This document shows, in pieces, positions 55,010 to 63,969 of a stretch of 64,000 nt of DNA. This stretch comes from Rhizobium leguminosarum (GTDB taxonomy: Bacteria; Pseudomonadota; Alphaproteobacteria; Rhizobiales; Rhizobiaceae). Position 1 is the first letter of the stretch. Every line of letters begins with the position of its first letter. The stretch spans positions 4,226,501 through 4,290,500 of the forward strand of contig NZ_CP016286.1 of the NCBI RefSeq assembly GCF_001679785.1, in the 5' to 3' direction. A program made the position numbers and the translations under genes. The notes beneath the pieces are model-generated. The model was not told the origin of the DNA, searched no databases, and saw only the letters and a program-made list of their open reading frames with translations.

Positions 55010-56401
55010 ATGGCCCCCTATCAGTTCATCGAGAGACCGACCCCTTTCAACACGAAGGGCGGTTTGACGCTGCCGATCTTTGCCGTCACGCCTGCCCATA
55101 TCGAGACCGGCACGATCGATCCGATCGCGCTCGATTGGGCGCGCAGGGCAGGCTACAAGGCCGAAAGCGGGGCGCTGCTGCTGATCCCGACGGCCGAAGG
55201 CCATCTCGGCGGCGCGCTTTACGGCCTCGGCACCAATCCATCCGAGCAGCCTTACATCACCGGCAGGCTCGCCCGTGCGCTGCCGGCCGGCGATTGGCAC
55301 ATCGAGACCGCGCCGCTGACGGCAAATCGCTTGGCCCTCGGCTTTGGCCTCGGCAGCTACCGTTTCGACCGTTACAAATCCGAAAAATCGCCGGCGGCGA
55401 CGCTGATGATCCCCCGCGATGCCGACGCCGCCGACATCAAGCGCCAGCTCGCCGGCGTCTTTCTCGCCCGCGACCTCATCAATACGCCGACGAACGACAT
55501 GGGTCCGAACCAGCTCGAGGCCGTTTTCCGCGGTCTGGCCGGGCATTACAAGGCGGAGATATCGGTTATTACGGGTGACGACCTGCTCAAGCAGAATTTC
55601 CCGCTGGTCCATACCGTCGGCCGGGCCAGCGCCGATGCGCCGCGCCTTCTCGAGCTGCGCTGGGGCAAGAAGGGCCATCGCAAGGTGACCCTCGTCGGCA
55701 AGGGCGTTTGCTTCGATACCGGCGGTCTCGACATCAAGCCTGCCGCTTCCATGCTGCTGATGAAGAAGGACATGGGCGGGGCGGCGAATGTCATGGGGCT
55801 TGCCTTGATGATCATGGACGCCAAGCTGAAGGTCGACCTGCGCGTTATCGTTCCGGTTGTCGAAAACGCGATCTCGTCCAATGCCTTCCGGCCCGGCGAC
55901 ATCTACCGGAGCCGCAAGGGCCTGACCGTCCAGATCGACAATACCGACGCCGAAGGCCGTTTGATCCTTGCCGATGCGCTTGCCTATGCCGACGAGGAAG
56001 AGCCCGAGCTGCTGATCGACATGGCGACGCTGACCGGCGCCGCCCGCGTTGCGCTTGGTCCGGATCTTCCGCCTTTCTTCACCGATGACGCCAATCTGGC
56101 GCATCACCTCACCGAAGCGAGCCTGGAAACCGACGATCCGATCTGGCGCCTGCCACTCTATTCCGGCTACGAAAAGGATATCCGCACCAAGTTCGCCGAC
56201 CTCACCAACGCGCCGGCCGGCGGCATGGCAGGGGCGATCACCGCAGCCCTCTTCCTCAAGCGTTTCGTCAGCAAGGCGAAGAGCTGGGTGCATTTCGACA
56301 TTTACGGCTGGGCCCCGTCCGAACGGCCGCATTCGCCGGGCGGCGGCGAGGCGCAGGCAATCCGCGCGCTCTTTCACCATATCCGCGAGAGCCTGCGCTG
56401 A
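55010..56401 (+). CDS. M17-family leucyl aminopeptidase
   Basis: Cytosolic zinc/manganese aminopeptidase of 463 residues. The catalytic part has the metal-site segment KGVCFDTGGLDIKP and the signature NTDAEGRL at residues 311-318. The N-terminal domain is shorter than that of E. coli PepA (503 residues). Its role is peptide turnover. Divergent from tadD. Confidence 0.93.
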   Translation: MAPYQFIERPTPFNTKGGLTLPIFAVTPAHIETGTIDPIALDWARRAGYKAESGALLLIPTAEGHLGGALYGLGTNPSEQPYITGRLARALPAGDWHIETAPLTANRLALGFGLGSYRFDRYKSEKSPAATLMIPRDADAADIKRQLAGVFLARDLINTPTNDMGPNQLEAVFRGLAGHYKAEISVITGDDLLKQNFPLVHTVGRASADAPRLLELRWGKKGHRKVTLVGKGVCFDTGGLDIKPAASMLLMKKDMGGAANVMGLALMIMDAKLKVDLRVIVPVVENAISSNAFRPGDIYRSRKGLTVQIDNTDAEGRLILADALAYADEEEPELLIDMATLTGAARVALGPDLPPFFTDDANLAHHLTEASLETDDPIWRLPLYSGYEKDIRTKFADLTNAPAGGMAGAITAALFLKRFVSKAKSWVHFDIYGWAPSERPHSPGGGEAQAIRALFHHIRESLR

Positions 56402-56578
56402 CGCCATGCCAAAGTAGGCGCTGAGGCGCGTGGCATGATCCCGGTTCACGCGCCGCGCCTTGCTGCCGATCGTTAAAATTTTATTCACCTTGCCGGGCGG
56501 CAATTTCTGCCGCCCCTTGCATGTGCGTGGCAACTGCCGGAAAATGGAACGTTAGCGTAACGATCTTCCGGAGGGGCC

Positions 56579-56929
56579 GTGCCGATCGAACTGACCGCCT
56601 CGCAGGCGCTGGGGCTCTGGCATGGGGTGGCGCTCGATCAGGTCCGCCACGACGACCGCGATTTGACGTTGCGCCAGATGGCGATCCTGCTGCATATTTA
56701 TCTGGTGCCGCCGCCGCACACCGTGCGCGGGCTTGCCGCCACGCTTGAGGTCACCAAGCCGGTCATTACCCGTGCCTTGGATACGATGGGCGAGATGGGC
56801 CTGGTAGACCGCGTGCGCGATGATGCCGACCGGCGCAATGTGATCATCAAGCGCACTGTCGGTGGTGCGCTTTATCTGGAAAAGCTCGGCGATCTCATCC
56901 GAGATCAGGCCCGCCGGTTGCCGATCTGA
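56579..56929 (+). CDS. MarR-like winged-helix protein
   Basis: A 116-residue protein with a winged helix (TLRQMAILLHIYLVPPPHTV, then LAATLEVTKPVITRALDTMG) followed by the wing VRDDADRRN. It is shorter than usual MarR proteins (about 140), lacking the N-terminal dimer helix. The GTG start follows CCGGAGGGGCC. It ends 11 bp before the NlpC/P60 gene and may be cotranscribed. Confidence 0.85.
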   Translation: MPIELTASQALGLWHGVALDQVRHDDRDLTLRQMAILLHIYLVPPPHTVRGLAATLEVTKPVITRALDTMGEMGLVDRVRDDADRRNVIIKRTVGGALYLEKLGDLIRDQARRLPI

Positions 56930-56940
56930 AAGGAATGCGA

Positions 56941-57798
56941 ATGACGATGCTCGACCGCCGCCTGCATGCCTACCGGCCTGATCTCGCGGAAGCAGGGCTC
57001 GAAGGCAAGGTCGAGGCGTCGCGTTTTACGGAAGGCGTGCCGGCGCGTGTCGCCGTTCCTGTCGTGGCCGTGCGCCCTGAGCCGGACCTTGCCCGCGGCA
57101 TCGATACCGAACTGCTTCTCGGCGAGGACGTGACGGTTTTCGATCGCGCCGACGGCTGGTGCTGGGTGAAAGCCGCCTCGGACGGCTATGTCGGTTATGT
57201 CGCGGCGGACGCGCTCTCGGAAGGCCGGCCGGCGCCGACCCATATGGTCACCGTCCAGCGCAGCTTCGTCTATCCCGAACCGGAACTGCGCAAGCCCCAC
57301 CAGGCGATCCTGTCGATGGGAAGTCGCGTTCATGTCGCCCGTGAGGCGGAAGCGCGCGGCAATCGCTATGTCGTGCTCGAGGACGGAACGGCGATCTTCG
57401 CCAAGCACGTCCAGCCGATCGGCGCGCTCGATGGCGCCGATTACGTGGAGATCGTCGCCCGTTTCCTGGAAACGCCCTATCTCTGGGGCGGACGTTCCGG
57501 CCTCGGCATCGATTGCTCCGCCCTCGTCCAGCTGGCGATGTTGATGACGGGCAGAGCTGCGCCACGCGATACCGATATGCAGGCGGCAGGCCTTGGCCAG
57601 CCGATCGACCGATCCGAAATCCGCCGTGGCGACCTGGTATTCTGGAAGGGTCATGTCGCCGTCTTCGAAGATCCGGAAACCATTCTGCACGCCAACGGCC
57701 ATAGCATGACGGTGGCGCGCGAGAATTTCGAGGCCGCGGTCGAGCGCATCGGCTGGCTCTACGAGCAACCGACCGGCTATCGCCGCCCGATCAGCTGA
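56941..57798 (+). CDS. NlpC/P60 cell-wall cysteine peptidase with SH3 domains
   Basis: A 285-residue protein with bacterial SH3-like segments (about residues 40-150) and a C-terminal NlpC/P60 domain. Catalytic Cys192 lies in GIDCSALVQLAM, His238 in KGHVAVFE, and a further His in HANGHSM. Likely a gamma-D-Glu-DAP endopeptidase. No signal peptide is obvious, unlike most such enzymes. The ATG at 56941 has AAAGGA upstream. Its stop abuts the stop of the convergent amidase gene with no gap. Confidence 0.9.
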   Translation: MTMLDRRLHAYRPDLAEAGLEGKVEASRFTEGVPARVAVPVVAVRPEPDLARGIDTELLLGEDVTVFDRADGWCWVKAASDGYVGYVAADALSEGRPAPTHMVTVQRSFVYPEPELRKPHQAILSMGSRVHVAREAEARGNRYVVLEDGTAIFAKHVQPIGALDGADYVEIVARFLETPYLWGGRSGLGIDCSALVQLAMLMTGRAAPRDTDMQAAGLGQPIDRSEIRRGDLVFWKGHVAVFEDPETILHANGHSMTVARENFEAAVERIGWLYEQPTGYRRPIS

Positions 57799-59190
57799 TC
57801 AGTCGATCGGAGGCTGCGGCCAGGATCTCACTCCGCCGGTCCAGTCCTCGAAGGCTTTCGACAGTCTCAGCACCCGCATGTCGTCGAAGCGCGGCCCGAC
57901 GATCTGCAACCCGATCGGCATGCCCGAGCGGGAGAAACCGCAATTGATCGAGGCGGCCGGCTGCTCCGACATGTTCCACGGAACCGTGAAACCGATATGC
58001 TCGAACGGCAGGGCCGGATCGTTGGTGGGAGATGCCCATTCTGCCGGATAGGAGATGATCGGATTGGTCGGCGAAAGCAGCGCGTCGACCTCGGTGAACA
58101 GCCGTCCGCAGCTCTTGCGCATCTCGATCGTCTGGTTGAAGCCTCTGACCGCATCGACGCCGCGGATGTCGGCGCCGCCCTTCGCCCAATCCCTGATATA
58201 GGGCAGGATGCTGTCGCGCCTGTTATCGTCGAGATCGGCGATATCGCCCCACAGCCGGGACCGCCAGAAATTGTCGAGCCCATCCAGCATCGCGCGCGTC
58301 AGCACCGGCTGGACCGATAGAATGGTCGCGCCGGCCGCCTCGAACTGTTTCGCCGCCGTTTCGACCGCGGCCCTGATCTCGTCGTCCACCGCAAGCCCGC
58401 AGCCGGCATCGAGCATCAACCCGATCTTCATGCCCGACAGGTCGATGTCGAGATCCATCCAGTTGAAATCGTTCGGCTGCAGGCTGGTGCCGTCGCGCCA
58501 GTCCGGCCGTGACAACGTCGCCATTGAAAAGGCCGCGTCCTCGACCGTGCGCGCCATCGGCCCGACGCAGCGCCCGACATAATAGGGATCGGCCGGAATG
58601 CGCCCATGGCTTGGCTTGAAGCCGAAGATGCCGGTCCAGCCGGCGGGAAGGCGCACCGAACCGCCGATATCGGTGCCGATATGCAGTGGTCCGTAACCGG
58701 CCGCCGCCGCTGCGGAAGCCCCGGCACTCGATCCGCCGGGATTCTGCGTGATGTCCCATGGATTGCGGCTGAGAGGATGAAAGCTCGAAAGGCCGGAGGA
58801 CAGCATGCCGTAATCGGGGCAGGTGGTCTTGGCGAAGATCACCGCGCCGTCTTCCCGCAGCCGGGCGGCGGCAGGTGCATCGGCGTCCGCGGGTTTGAGT
58901 TCCACTGCCCTTGTGCCTGATGGCACCGGCTGGCCCTTCGTGGCGATCAATTCCTTCAGCGTTACCGGGATGCCGTCGAGGGGGCCTAGCGTTTCTGCCT
59001 TCGCCCAGCGCTCCGTCGACGCTTTCGCCTGGGCGCGCGCCGATTCCCGATCGTAGAGGTAGAGTGCCGAAATCGAAGGCTCCCAGGCGGCGATATGGTC
59101 TTCGAGGGCGAGCCAGTATTCGAGAGGGGAGAGGCTCTTATCGGCGAAGTGCTGCCTGAGTTCGCGGATGGTAAGGTCGGTTTCGGTCAT
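57799..59190 (-). CDS. Amidase signature-family hydrolase
   Basis: A 463-residue amidase. The Ser-cisSer-Lys triad can be located: Lys in IPVTLKELIA, Ser in NPGGSSAGASAA and Ser in IGTDIGGSVRLP. Substrate specificity in this family is broad (amides, carbamates, peptides). It follows the two permease genes at 36 bp and probably acts on whatever that transporter imports. Confidence 0.92.
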   Translation of the reverse strand: MTETDLTIRELRQHFADKSLSPLEYWLALEDHIAAWEPSISALYLYDRESARAQAKASTERWAKAETLGPLDGIPVTLKELIATKGQPVPSGTRAVELKPADADAPAAARLREDGAVIFAKTTCPDYGMLSSGLSSFHPLSRNPWDITQNPGGSSAGASAAAAAGYGPLHIGTDIGGSVRLPAGWTGIFGFKPSHGRIPADPYYVGRCVGPMARTVEDAAFSMATLSRPDWRDGTSLQPNDFNWMDLDIDLSGMKIGLMLDAGCGLAVDDEIRAAVETAAKQFEAAGATILSVQPVLTRAMLDGLDNFWRSRLWGDIADLDDNRRDSILPYIRDWAKGGADIRGVDAVRGFNQTIEMRKSCGRLFTEVDALLSPTNPIISYPAEWASPTNDPALPFEHIGFTVPWNMSEQPAASINCGFSRSGMPIGLQIVGPRFDDMRVLRLSKAFEDWTGGVRSWPQPPID

Positions 59191-59226
59191 GGCATGGTCT
59201 TTCGGGCTTTTCGTCTTGGGAGGACA

Positions 59227-60090
59227 TCAGCGGCTCGCTTCGCGCGGGTCGAGCAGATCGCGCAAACCGTCGCCGAGCATGTTGAAGCCGAAGACGGTGA
59301 GCGCGATGGCAAGGCCGGGCAGGATCGCCAGCCAGGGAGCGAGCGCCAGATAGGTTTGCGCATCGGCAAGCATCCGGCCCCAGGTCGGCGCCGGCGGCGC
59401 CATGCCGAGCCCTAGGAAGCTGAGGCCCGCTTCGGTGAGGATCGCCAGCCCCAGCTGAATCGCGCCATGCACGATGATCTGGCTGACGATATTCGGCAGC
59501 ACATGGCGCAGCGAAATGGTCAGGCGCGTATTGCCGATGGCGCGCGCCGCCGTCACATAGTCGCGGCTCCAGGCCTGCAGCGAGGTTGCAAGCGTCACCC
59601 GGGCAAAGACCGGGATCATGAAGACGGCGATCGCGGTGATCGCGGTGAACCGCCCTGGCCCGAGAAAGGCGCCGAGCACCATGGCGGACAGGATCGGCGG
59701 CAGCGCAAAGATGACGTCGCAGATGCGCATCAGCAACGCTTCGAAAGGACCGCGGATCGCCGCTGCCGAAATGCCGGCGATTGAGCCGAGCGTCCCGCCG
59801 ATCGCAACCGCTGTGATGGCGATCGACAGTGAATTCCAGCATCCCGCCATCAGCATCGAAAGCACATCGCGGCCGAACTGATCCGTGCCGAGCAGGCCGA
59901 AGGCAAACGGCGGCTGCAATTTGTGGATGATCTGCATTTTCGCCGGCGGCAGCGGCGTCCAGACGAGCGACAGCAGTGCCACGGCGGTGAGCAGGCCGAT
60001 GATGACGACCCCCGAAATCAGGTTCATTCGCCGGCTAAGTCTAAAGACCCGGCGGCGGCTGATGATGGCGGTGGACACGATCGGTGCCAT
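59227..60090 (-). CDS. Peptide/opine-type ABC transporter permease, DppC-like
   Basis: Inner-membrane permease of 287 residues. An N-terminal TM segment (GVVIIGLLTAVALLSLVW) is followed by the GTDQFGRDVLSMLMAG segment typical of DppC/OppC and a permease loop TAARAIGNTRLTISLRHVLPN. Three bases after the DppB-like gene. The start may lie at an internal ATG (MNLISGV). Confidence 0.92.
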   Translation of the reverse strand: MAPIVSTAIISRRRVFRLSRRMNLISGVVIIGLLTAVALLSLVWTPLPPAKMQIIHKLQPPFAFGLLGTDQFGRDVLSMLMAGCWNSLSIAITAVAIGGTLGSIAGISAAAIRGPFEALLMRICDVIFALPPILSAMVLGAFLGPGRFTAITAIAVFMIPVFARVTLATSLQAWSRDYVTAARAIGNTRLTISLRHVLPNIVSQIIVHGAIQLGLAILTEAGLSFLGLGMAPPAPTWGRMLADAQTYLALAPWLAILPGLAIALTVFGFNMLGDGLRDLLDPREASR

Positions 60091-60093
60091 GCG

Positions 60094-61041
60094 TCAGGCC
60101 GCCTTTCTCATCCTGGGATCGATCGCCAGGTAGGAGAGATCGACAATGAAATTCATCACGATGACGAGGCCTGCGAAGAATAGCACGACATCCTGCATGA
60201 CGATGATGTCGCGCTGAGAGAGCGCCTGAAGGGCGAGCCGCCCGAGGCCAGGCAGGTTGAAGACGTTTTCCACCAGTACCGCGCCGGCGACGAGAAAGGT
60301 GAATTGCAACCCGATCATCGTCAGGATGGGGATCAGCGCATTCGGCACGATATGGCGCCACAGCACCGCACTGCGTGACAGCCCCTTGGCGACTGCGGTG
60401 CGGGCAAAATCCTCGTGCATCGTGTCAAGCACCGCCGAGCGCGCCACCCGCGTCAACACGCCCGCCTGCGGCATCGCCAGCGCGACGGCGGGCATAATCA
60501 GCGCCTGCAATGCCGGCTTGAGGCCGGCGCTCCAGCCCGGGAAACCGCCGGCCGGCATCAGCCCGAGCATCGTCGAAAACAGGATGATCAACAGCAGCGC
60601 CACCCAGAAGGCGGGCACGGCGATGCTGATCTGCGAAAACAGCGTCGCGATGACGTCGAAGACACCGCCGCGGCGCGAGGCGGCCAGCACGCCGAGCGGC
60701 AGGGCAATCGCCACCGAAAGCACGATCGCCATCAGCGCCAGCGGCAGCGTCACGACCAGCCGCTCGACGATCAACCCGGCGACCGGTACGCCATAGGTCA
60801 GCGAATTGCCGAGATCGCCGGAGAGCACGCCGGCCAACCATTGCCCATAGCGCATCAACAGCGGCTGGTCGAGGCCGAGACTGTGACGGAGGGCTGCAAG
60901 GGTTTCCGGTGTTGCCGAGGTGCCGAGCATGATCGAGGCGGGATCGCCTGGCAGAAGGTCCATAACGGCGAAGATCAGCAGCGAGACGACGACGAGCGTG
61001 ACGATGAGACCGGCGAAGCGGCGGGCGAGGAGTGGGATCAT
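60094..61041 (-). CDS. Peptide-type ABC transporter permease, DppB-like
   Basis: Inner-membrane permease of 315 residues. The first TM segment (LIVTLVVVSLLIFAVMDLLPGDP) and the GLDQPLLMRYGQWL segment are typical of DppB. The loop RTAVAKGLSRSAVLWRHIVPN contacts the ATPase. It is 275 bp downstream of the binding-protein gene, a gap filled by a large palindrome. Confidence 0.92.
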   Translation of the reverse strand: MIPLLARRFAGLIVTLVVVSLLIFAVMDLLPGDPASIMLGTSATPETLAALRHSLGLDQPLLMRYGQWLAGVLSGDLGNSLTYGVPVAGLIVERLVVTLPLALMAIVLSVAIALPLGVLAASRRGGVFDVIATLFSQISIAVPAFWVALLLIILFSTMLGLMPAGGFPGWSAGLKPALQALIMPAVALAMPQAGVLTRVARSAVLDTMHEDFARTAVAKGLSRSAVLWRHIVPNALIPILTMIGLQFTFLVAGAVLVENVFNLPGLGRLALQALSQRDIIVMQDVVLFFAGLVIVMNFIVDLSYLAIDPRMRKAA

Positions 61042-61084
61042 ATCAGATTGAGCACGGCCGCAATGGGACGCGGCACATCCTCTC

Positions 61085-61225
61085 CTCCGTCATTCCTGTG
61101 CTCGTCACAGGAATCCAGCCACGGCGCGTCGGCGCCGTGAAAGACTCTCATGCGATGAAGTCGTTCTCTCGCGCCCAAGGACTTGGGCGCACTGGATTCC
61201 TGTGACGAGCACAGGAATGAGGGAG
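61085..61225. repeat. Large imperfect palindrome with two inner hairpins
   Basis: Perfect 28-bp arms lie at 61091-61118 and 61192-61219 and extend outward through one mismatch (CTCC/GGAG). Between them are two further hairpins: CACGGCGC/GCGCCGTG and GCGCCCAA/TTGGGCGC. It separates the binding-protein gene from its permease genes. Confidence 0.85.
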
Positions 61226-61316
61226 CGAGAGGTTCGCGTGAATCGACCAAATCCGGCTGTCCTGCTTCAGGCACCAAGGCCATCACCTTCATCGTACGCC
61301 GCCTAGCCTGCCACCT

Positions 61317-62849
61317 TCACTCATCCCAGGAAACGCCGGAGAGCACGTTGGAAGGGATCGGCTCGTTCTCCCACAGGCCCTTCAGCTTTTTGTCCCAGAC
61401 GCCGAGTTTCGGCATGACGAAGAGGTAGAGCGCCGGAACGTCCTCGGCGAGGATCTTCTGCGCTTCGCCATAGATCGCATTCTGAGCGGCAGGATCGGCC
61501 GTCTCCTGGGCCTTCTTCATCAGCGCGTTGAAAGCGGGGTTCTTGTAATTGAAATAATAGGGATCGCGGGCATAGATGTCGATGTCGAGCGGTTCGGCAT
61601 GGGCAACGATCGTCATGTCGAAGTTGCGGTCCTTCATGACGTCCTGGACCCACTTCGCCGGAAATTCCGTCGGCTCGATATTCATCGTCACGCCTATCTC
61701 GGCAAACATCGCCTGCATCACCTGCGCACTGCGCGGCGCATAGGCCATCTGCGGCGACTTGATCGTGAAGATGAAACCGTTGGGGTAGCCGGCTTCGGCA
61801 AGCAACGCCTTCGCCTTCTCGACATCGTAGGGCAGCACATTGGTCATGTCCTGATAGCCCGGATCGTTCGGCGTGTAGTGGCTGCCGATCGGCGTGCCGA
61901 GGCCGGACCATGCGCCGTCGATTACCGTCTTGCGGTCGATCGCCATCATCAGCGCCTGGCGGACGCGTTTGTCGTCGAATGGCTTCTTGGCAGTGTTCAT
62001 GCCGGCAACGACCTTGAGTTCGGTATTGCCGATCCTGGTGACGAGCCTTGCATCGCCGTCGAAAGAACTCATCAGCTCGGGTGCGGCAAATTCCGGAAAG
62101 GCATCGAGATCGCCGGATTTCAGCGCAGCCGCCTGCGCCTGCGGATCGGCAATGAAGCGGAAGGTCACCTTGTCGAGCTTGGCGGCCGCACCCTTGTTCC
62201 AGTAATCGGCATTTCTGGCGAGTTCGACCTTGTCACCTTTTGCCCAGCTGGCGAATTTGAAGGGACCAGTGCCGATCGGCGTCGTCTTGTCGTCGGCAGC
62301 CGTCTTCGGTGCGACCATCACCGAGGCTGGCCAGCCGAGCCAGTAGATCAGGCTGCCGGTCGGTGCCGAAAGATGCAGCACCAGCGTTTCGGCATCGGGC
62401 GTATCGATCGAGGCGATCGAGGCGAAAAAGCGCTTCTGCGGATTGACCGAATCGGCGCCGCGGGCGCGGTCGAGCGAAAACTTGGCGCTCGCGGCATCGA
62501 AGACCTCGCCGTCATGAAATTTGACGCCGGTCTGCAGCTTGAACGTATAGGTCAGGCCATCGGGCGAGATTTCCCAGCTTTTTGCCAGCTGCGGCTGGAT
62601 CTTGCCGGCCTGATCGATCGTCACCAGTCCCTCGAACACGTTTTGCCAGGTCACCTGGCCGATTGCGACCGGTGCAGCGATCGTCGGATCGAGACCGGTC
62701 GGCTCGACGCTCATGCCGAGATTGAGGGTGGTCTTCGCCGCTTCCGCCGGCGTCATCGCCATCATCACCAGGCTGGCCGAAAGCGCAGCACTGAGCGAAA
62801 GCCGCCGGGCGAAACGCGCTGAAGGCGCAAACGAAAGCTTGATCATCAT
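61317..62849 (-). CDS. Family-5 ABC substrate-binding protein
   Basis: Periplasmic binding protein of 510 residues with a signal peptide (RRLSLSAALSASLVMMAMTPAEAA). The mature protein shows NLGMSVEPTGLDPTIAAP, LAKSWEISPDGLTYTFKLQ and the later RQALMMAIDRKTVID, typical of peptide/nickel-binding proteins. The ATG at 62849 is preceded by AAGGGAAC. The ligand is not predictable, but an adjacent amidase suggests an amide-containing compound. Confidence 0.93.
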   Translation of the reverse strand: MMIKLSFAPSARFARRLSLSAALSASLVMMAMTPAEAAKTTLNLGMSVEPTGLDPTIAAPVAIGQVTWQNVFEGLVTIDQAGKIQPQLAKSWEISPDGLTYTFKLQTGVKFHDGEVFDAASAKFSLDRARGADSVNPQKRFFASIASIDTPDAETLVLHLSAPTGSLIYWLGWPASVMVAPKTAADDKTTPIGTGPFKFASWAKGDKVELARNADYWNKGAAAKLDKVTFRFIADPQAQAAALKSGDLDAFPEFAAPELMSSFDGDARLVTRIGNTELKVVAGMNTAKKPFDDKRVRQALMMAIDRKTVIDGAWSGLGTPIGSHYTPNDPGYQDMTNVLPYDVEKAKALLAEAGYPNGFIFTIKSPQMAYAPRSAQVMQAMFAEIGVTMNIEPTEFPAKWVQDVMKDRNFDMTIVAHAEPLDIDIYARDPYYFNYKNPAFNALMKKAQETADPAAQNAIYGEAQKILAEDVPALYLFVMPKLGVWDKKLKGLWENEPIPSNVLSGVSWDE

Positions 62850-62915
62850 GTTCCCTTGTCTGGCCGCGCGTCGATGACGAAAGACCTTTTGCGAGGAGAG
62901 TGACACTATGCCAGT

Positions 62916-62941
62916 GCACACACAATGACGATTTTGTGTGC
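62916..62941. promoter_or_regulatory. Inverted repeat upstream of the binding-protein gene
   Basis: GCACACA and TGTGTGC form 7-bp arms around 12 bp. It lies 67-92 bp upstream of the binding-protein start, a possible LysR-type recognition site. Confidence 0.5.
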
Positions 62942-62944
62942 TCA

Positions 62945-62965
62945 GTGTAGCCGAAAAAGCTACAC
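62945..62965. promoter_or_regulatory. Second inverted repeat upstream of the binding-protein gene
   Basis: GTGTAGC and GCTACAC form perfect 7-bp arms around CGAAAAA, directly adjacent to the previous repeat and 32 bp after the lysR-type stop. Paired sites suit a LysR-type tetramer. Confidence 0.5.
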
Positions 62966-62997
62966 CGTAAATCTACGGGCAATGCAAGCTCGAAGCG

Positions 62998-63918
62998 TCA
63001 GTCTTTCGCATCGGTCCGACGGTTCGTACGCTCGCGCATGAACCTCTCGATGAAGTCGAGCAGTTTCGTCGCGGCGAAGGACAGCTGTCGGTCCGGCGCG
63101 ACGCAGAGATCGACATGGGTGCGAATGCCGGTTTTGCCGGCCAGCGGAATGGCAAGGAGCTGACCCGCCTCGATCTCGCGGCGGACGGTTAGCGCCGGTA
63201 GCAGCGTGACCGCAGCTCCGCTGAGCACGAGTTCCTTCAGCATTTCGAGCGAGCTGGTGACGAAGACGGGATCGAGGCTCAACCCCTCCTTCTCGAACAG
63301 CGCGTCGAAGGCCTGGCGAAAGCCGAAGGATTGATCCGGCAGCGCCAATGCGTAGTCGGCAAGCGTCCTCAGCGGGATCTCGGCATGCGCGGCGGCCGGA
63401 TGCTGCGGCGTGGCGATGAGATCATAGGCGATCTCGGAGCGCAGCCGCACCTTGGTGCCGGACATCGGTGGCGCAAACAGCGTCACCGCAATATCCGCCT
63501 CGGCGCTGTTGACGGCATCGACCGCCTGCCGGGCGCTGGTGATCGTCACGGTAAAACGCAGTTTTGGATATTTCAGGCTGAATTCGGCAAGCGCCGGCGC
63601 CAGCAGATTGGCGACGGTCGCCCCATTGGCATAGATGCTGACGCGGCCGCGCTGCAGGCCCTTCAGGTCTTCGATCAGCTGCTGCACATGATCGAGCTCG
63701 CGCAGCGTCCGGCCGGCGCGGGCGGCAAGCAGTTCGCCGGCGGCCGTCAGCTTGACACCACGGGCGCTGCGTTCAACGAGCGGCGCGCCAAAATGATATT
63801 CGAGGTTCTCGATCTGCCGGCTGATCGCCGTCGGCGCGACGTTCAGATTTTCGGCCGCCTGGCGCATCGAATTGGTCCTGACCAGCTCGTCGAAATACAT
63901 CAGCGCCCGGATCTGCAT
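62998..63918 (-). CDS. LysR-family transcriptional regulator
   Basis: A 306-residue LTTR. The N-terminal helix-turn-helix MQIRALMYFDELVRTNSMRQ, NVAPTAISRQIENLEYHFG and LVERSARGVKLTAAG are clear; the C-terminal inducer domain begins near residue 90. It is on the same strand and just upstream of the transporter-amidase genes, so it is their likely regulator. Confidence 0.93.
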   Translation of the reverse strand: MQIRALMYFDELVRTNSMRQAAENLNVAPTAISRQIENLEYHFGAPLVERSARGVKLTAAGELLAARAGRTLRELDHVQQLIEDLKGLQRGRVSIYANGATVANLLAPALAEFSLKYPKLRFTVTITSARQAVDAVNSAEADIAVTLFAPPMSGTKVRLRSEIAYDLIATPQHPAAAHAEIPLRTLADYALALPDQSFGFRQAFDALFEKEGLSLDPVFVTSSLEMLKELVLSGAAVTLLPALTVRREIEAGQLLAIPLAGKTGIRTHVDLCVAPDRQLSFAATKLLDFIERFMRERTNRRTDAKD

Positions 63919-63969
63919 TCACGTCTCTCCGCCATTCGGCACGTTGTGGGTTCCGGTTCCGACCCTAAT

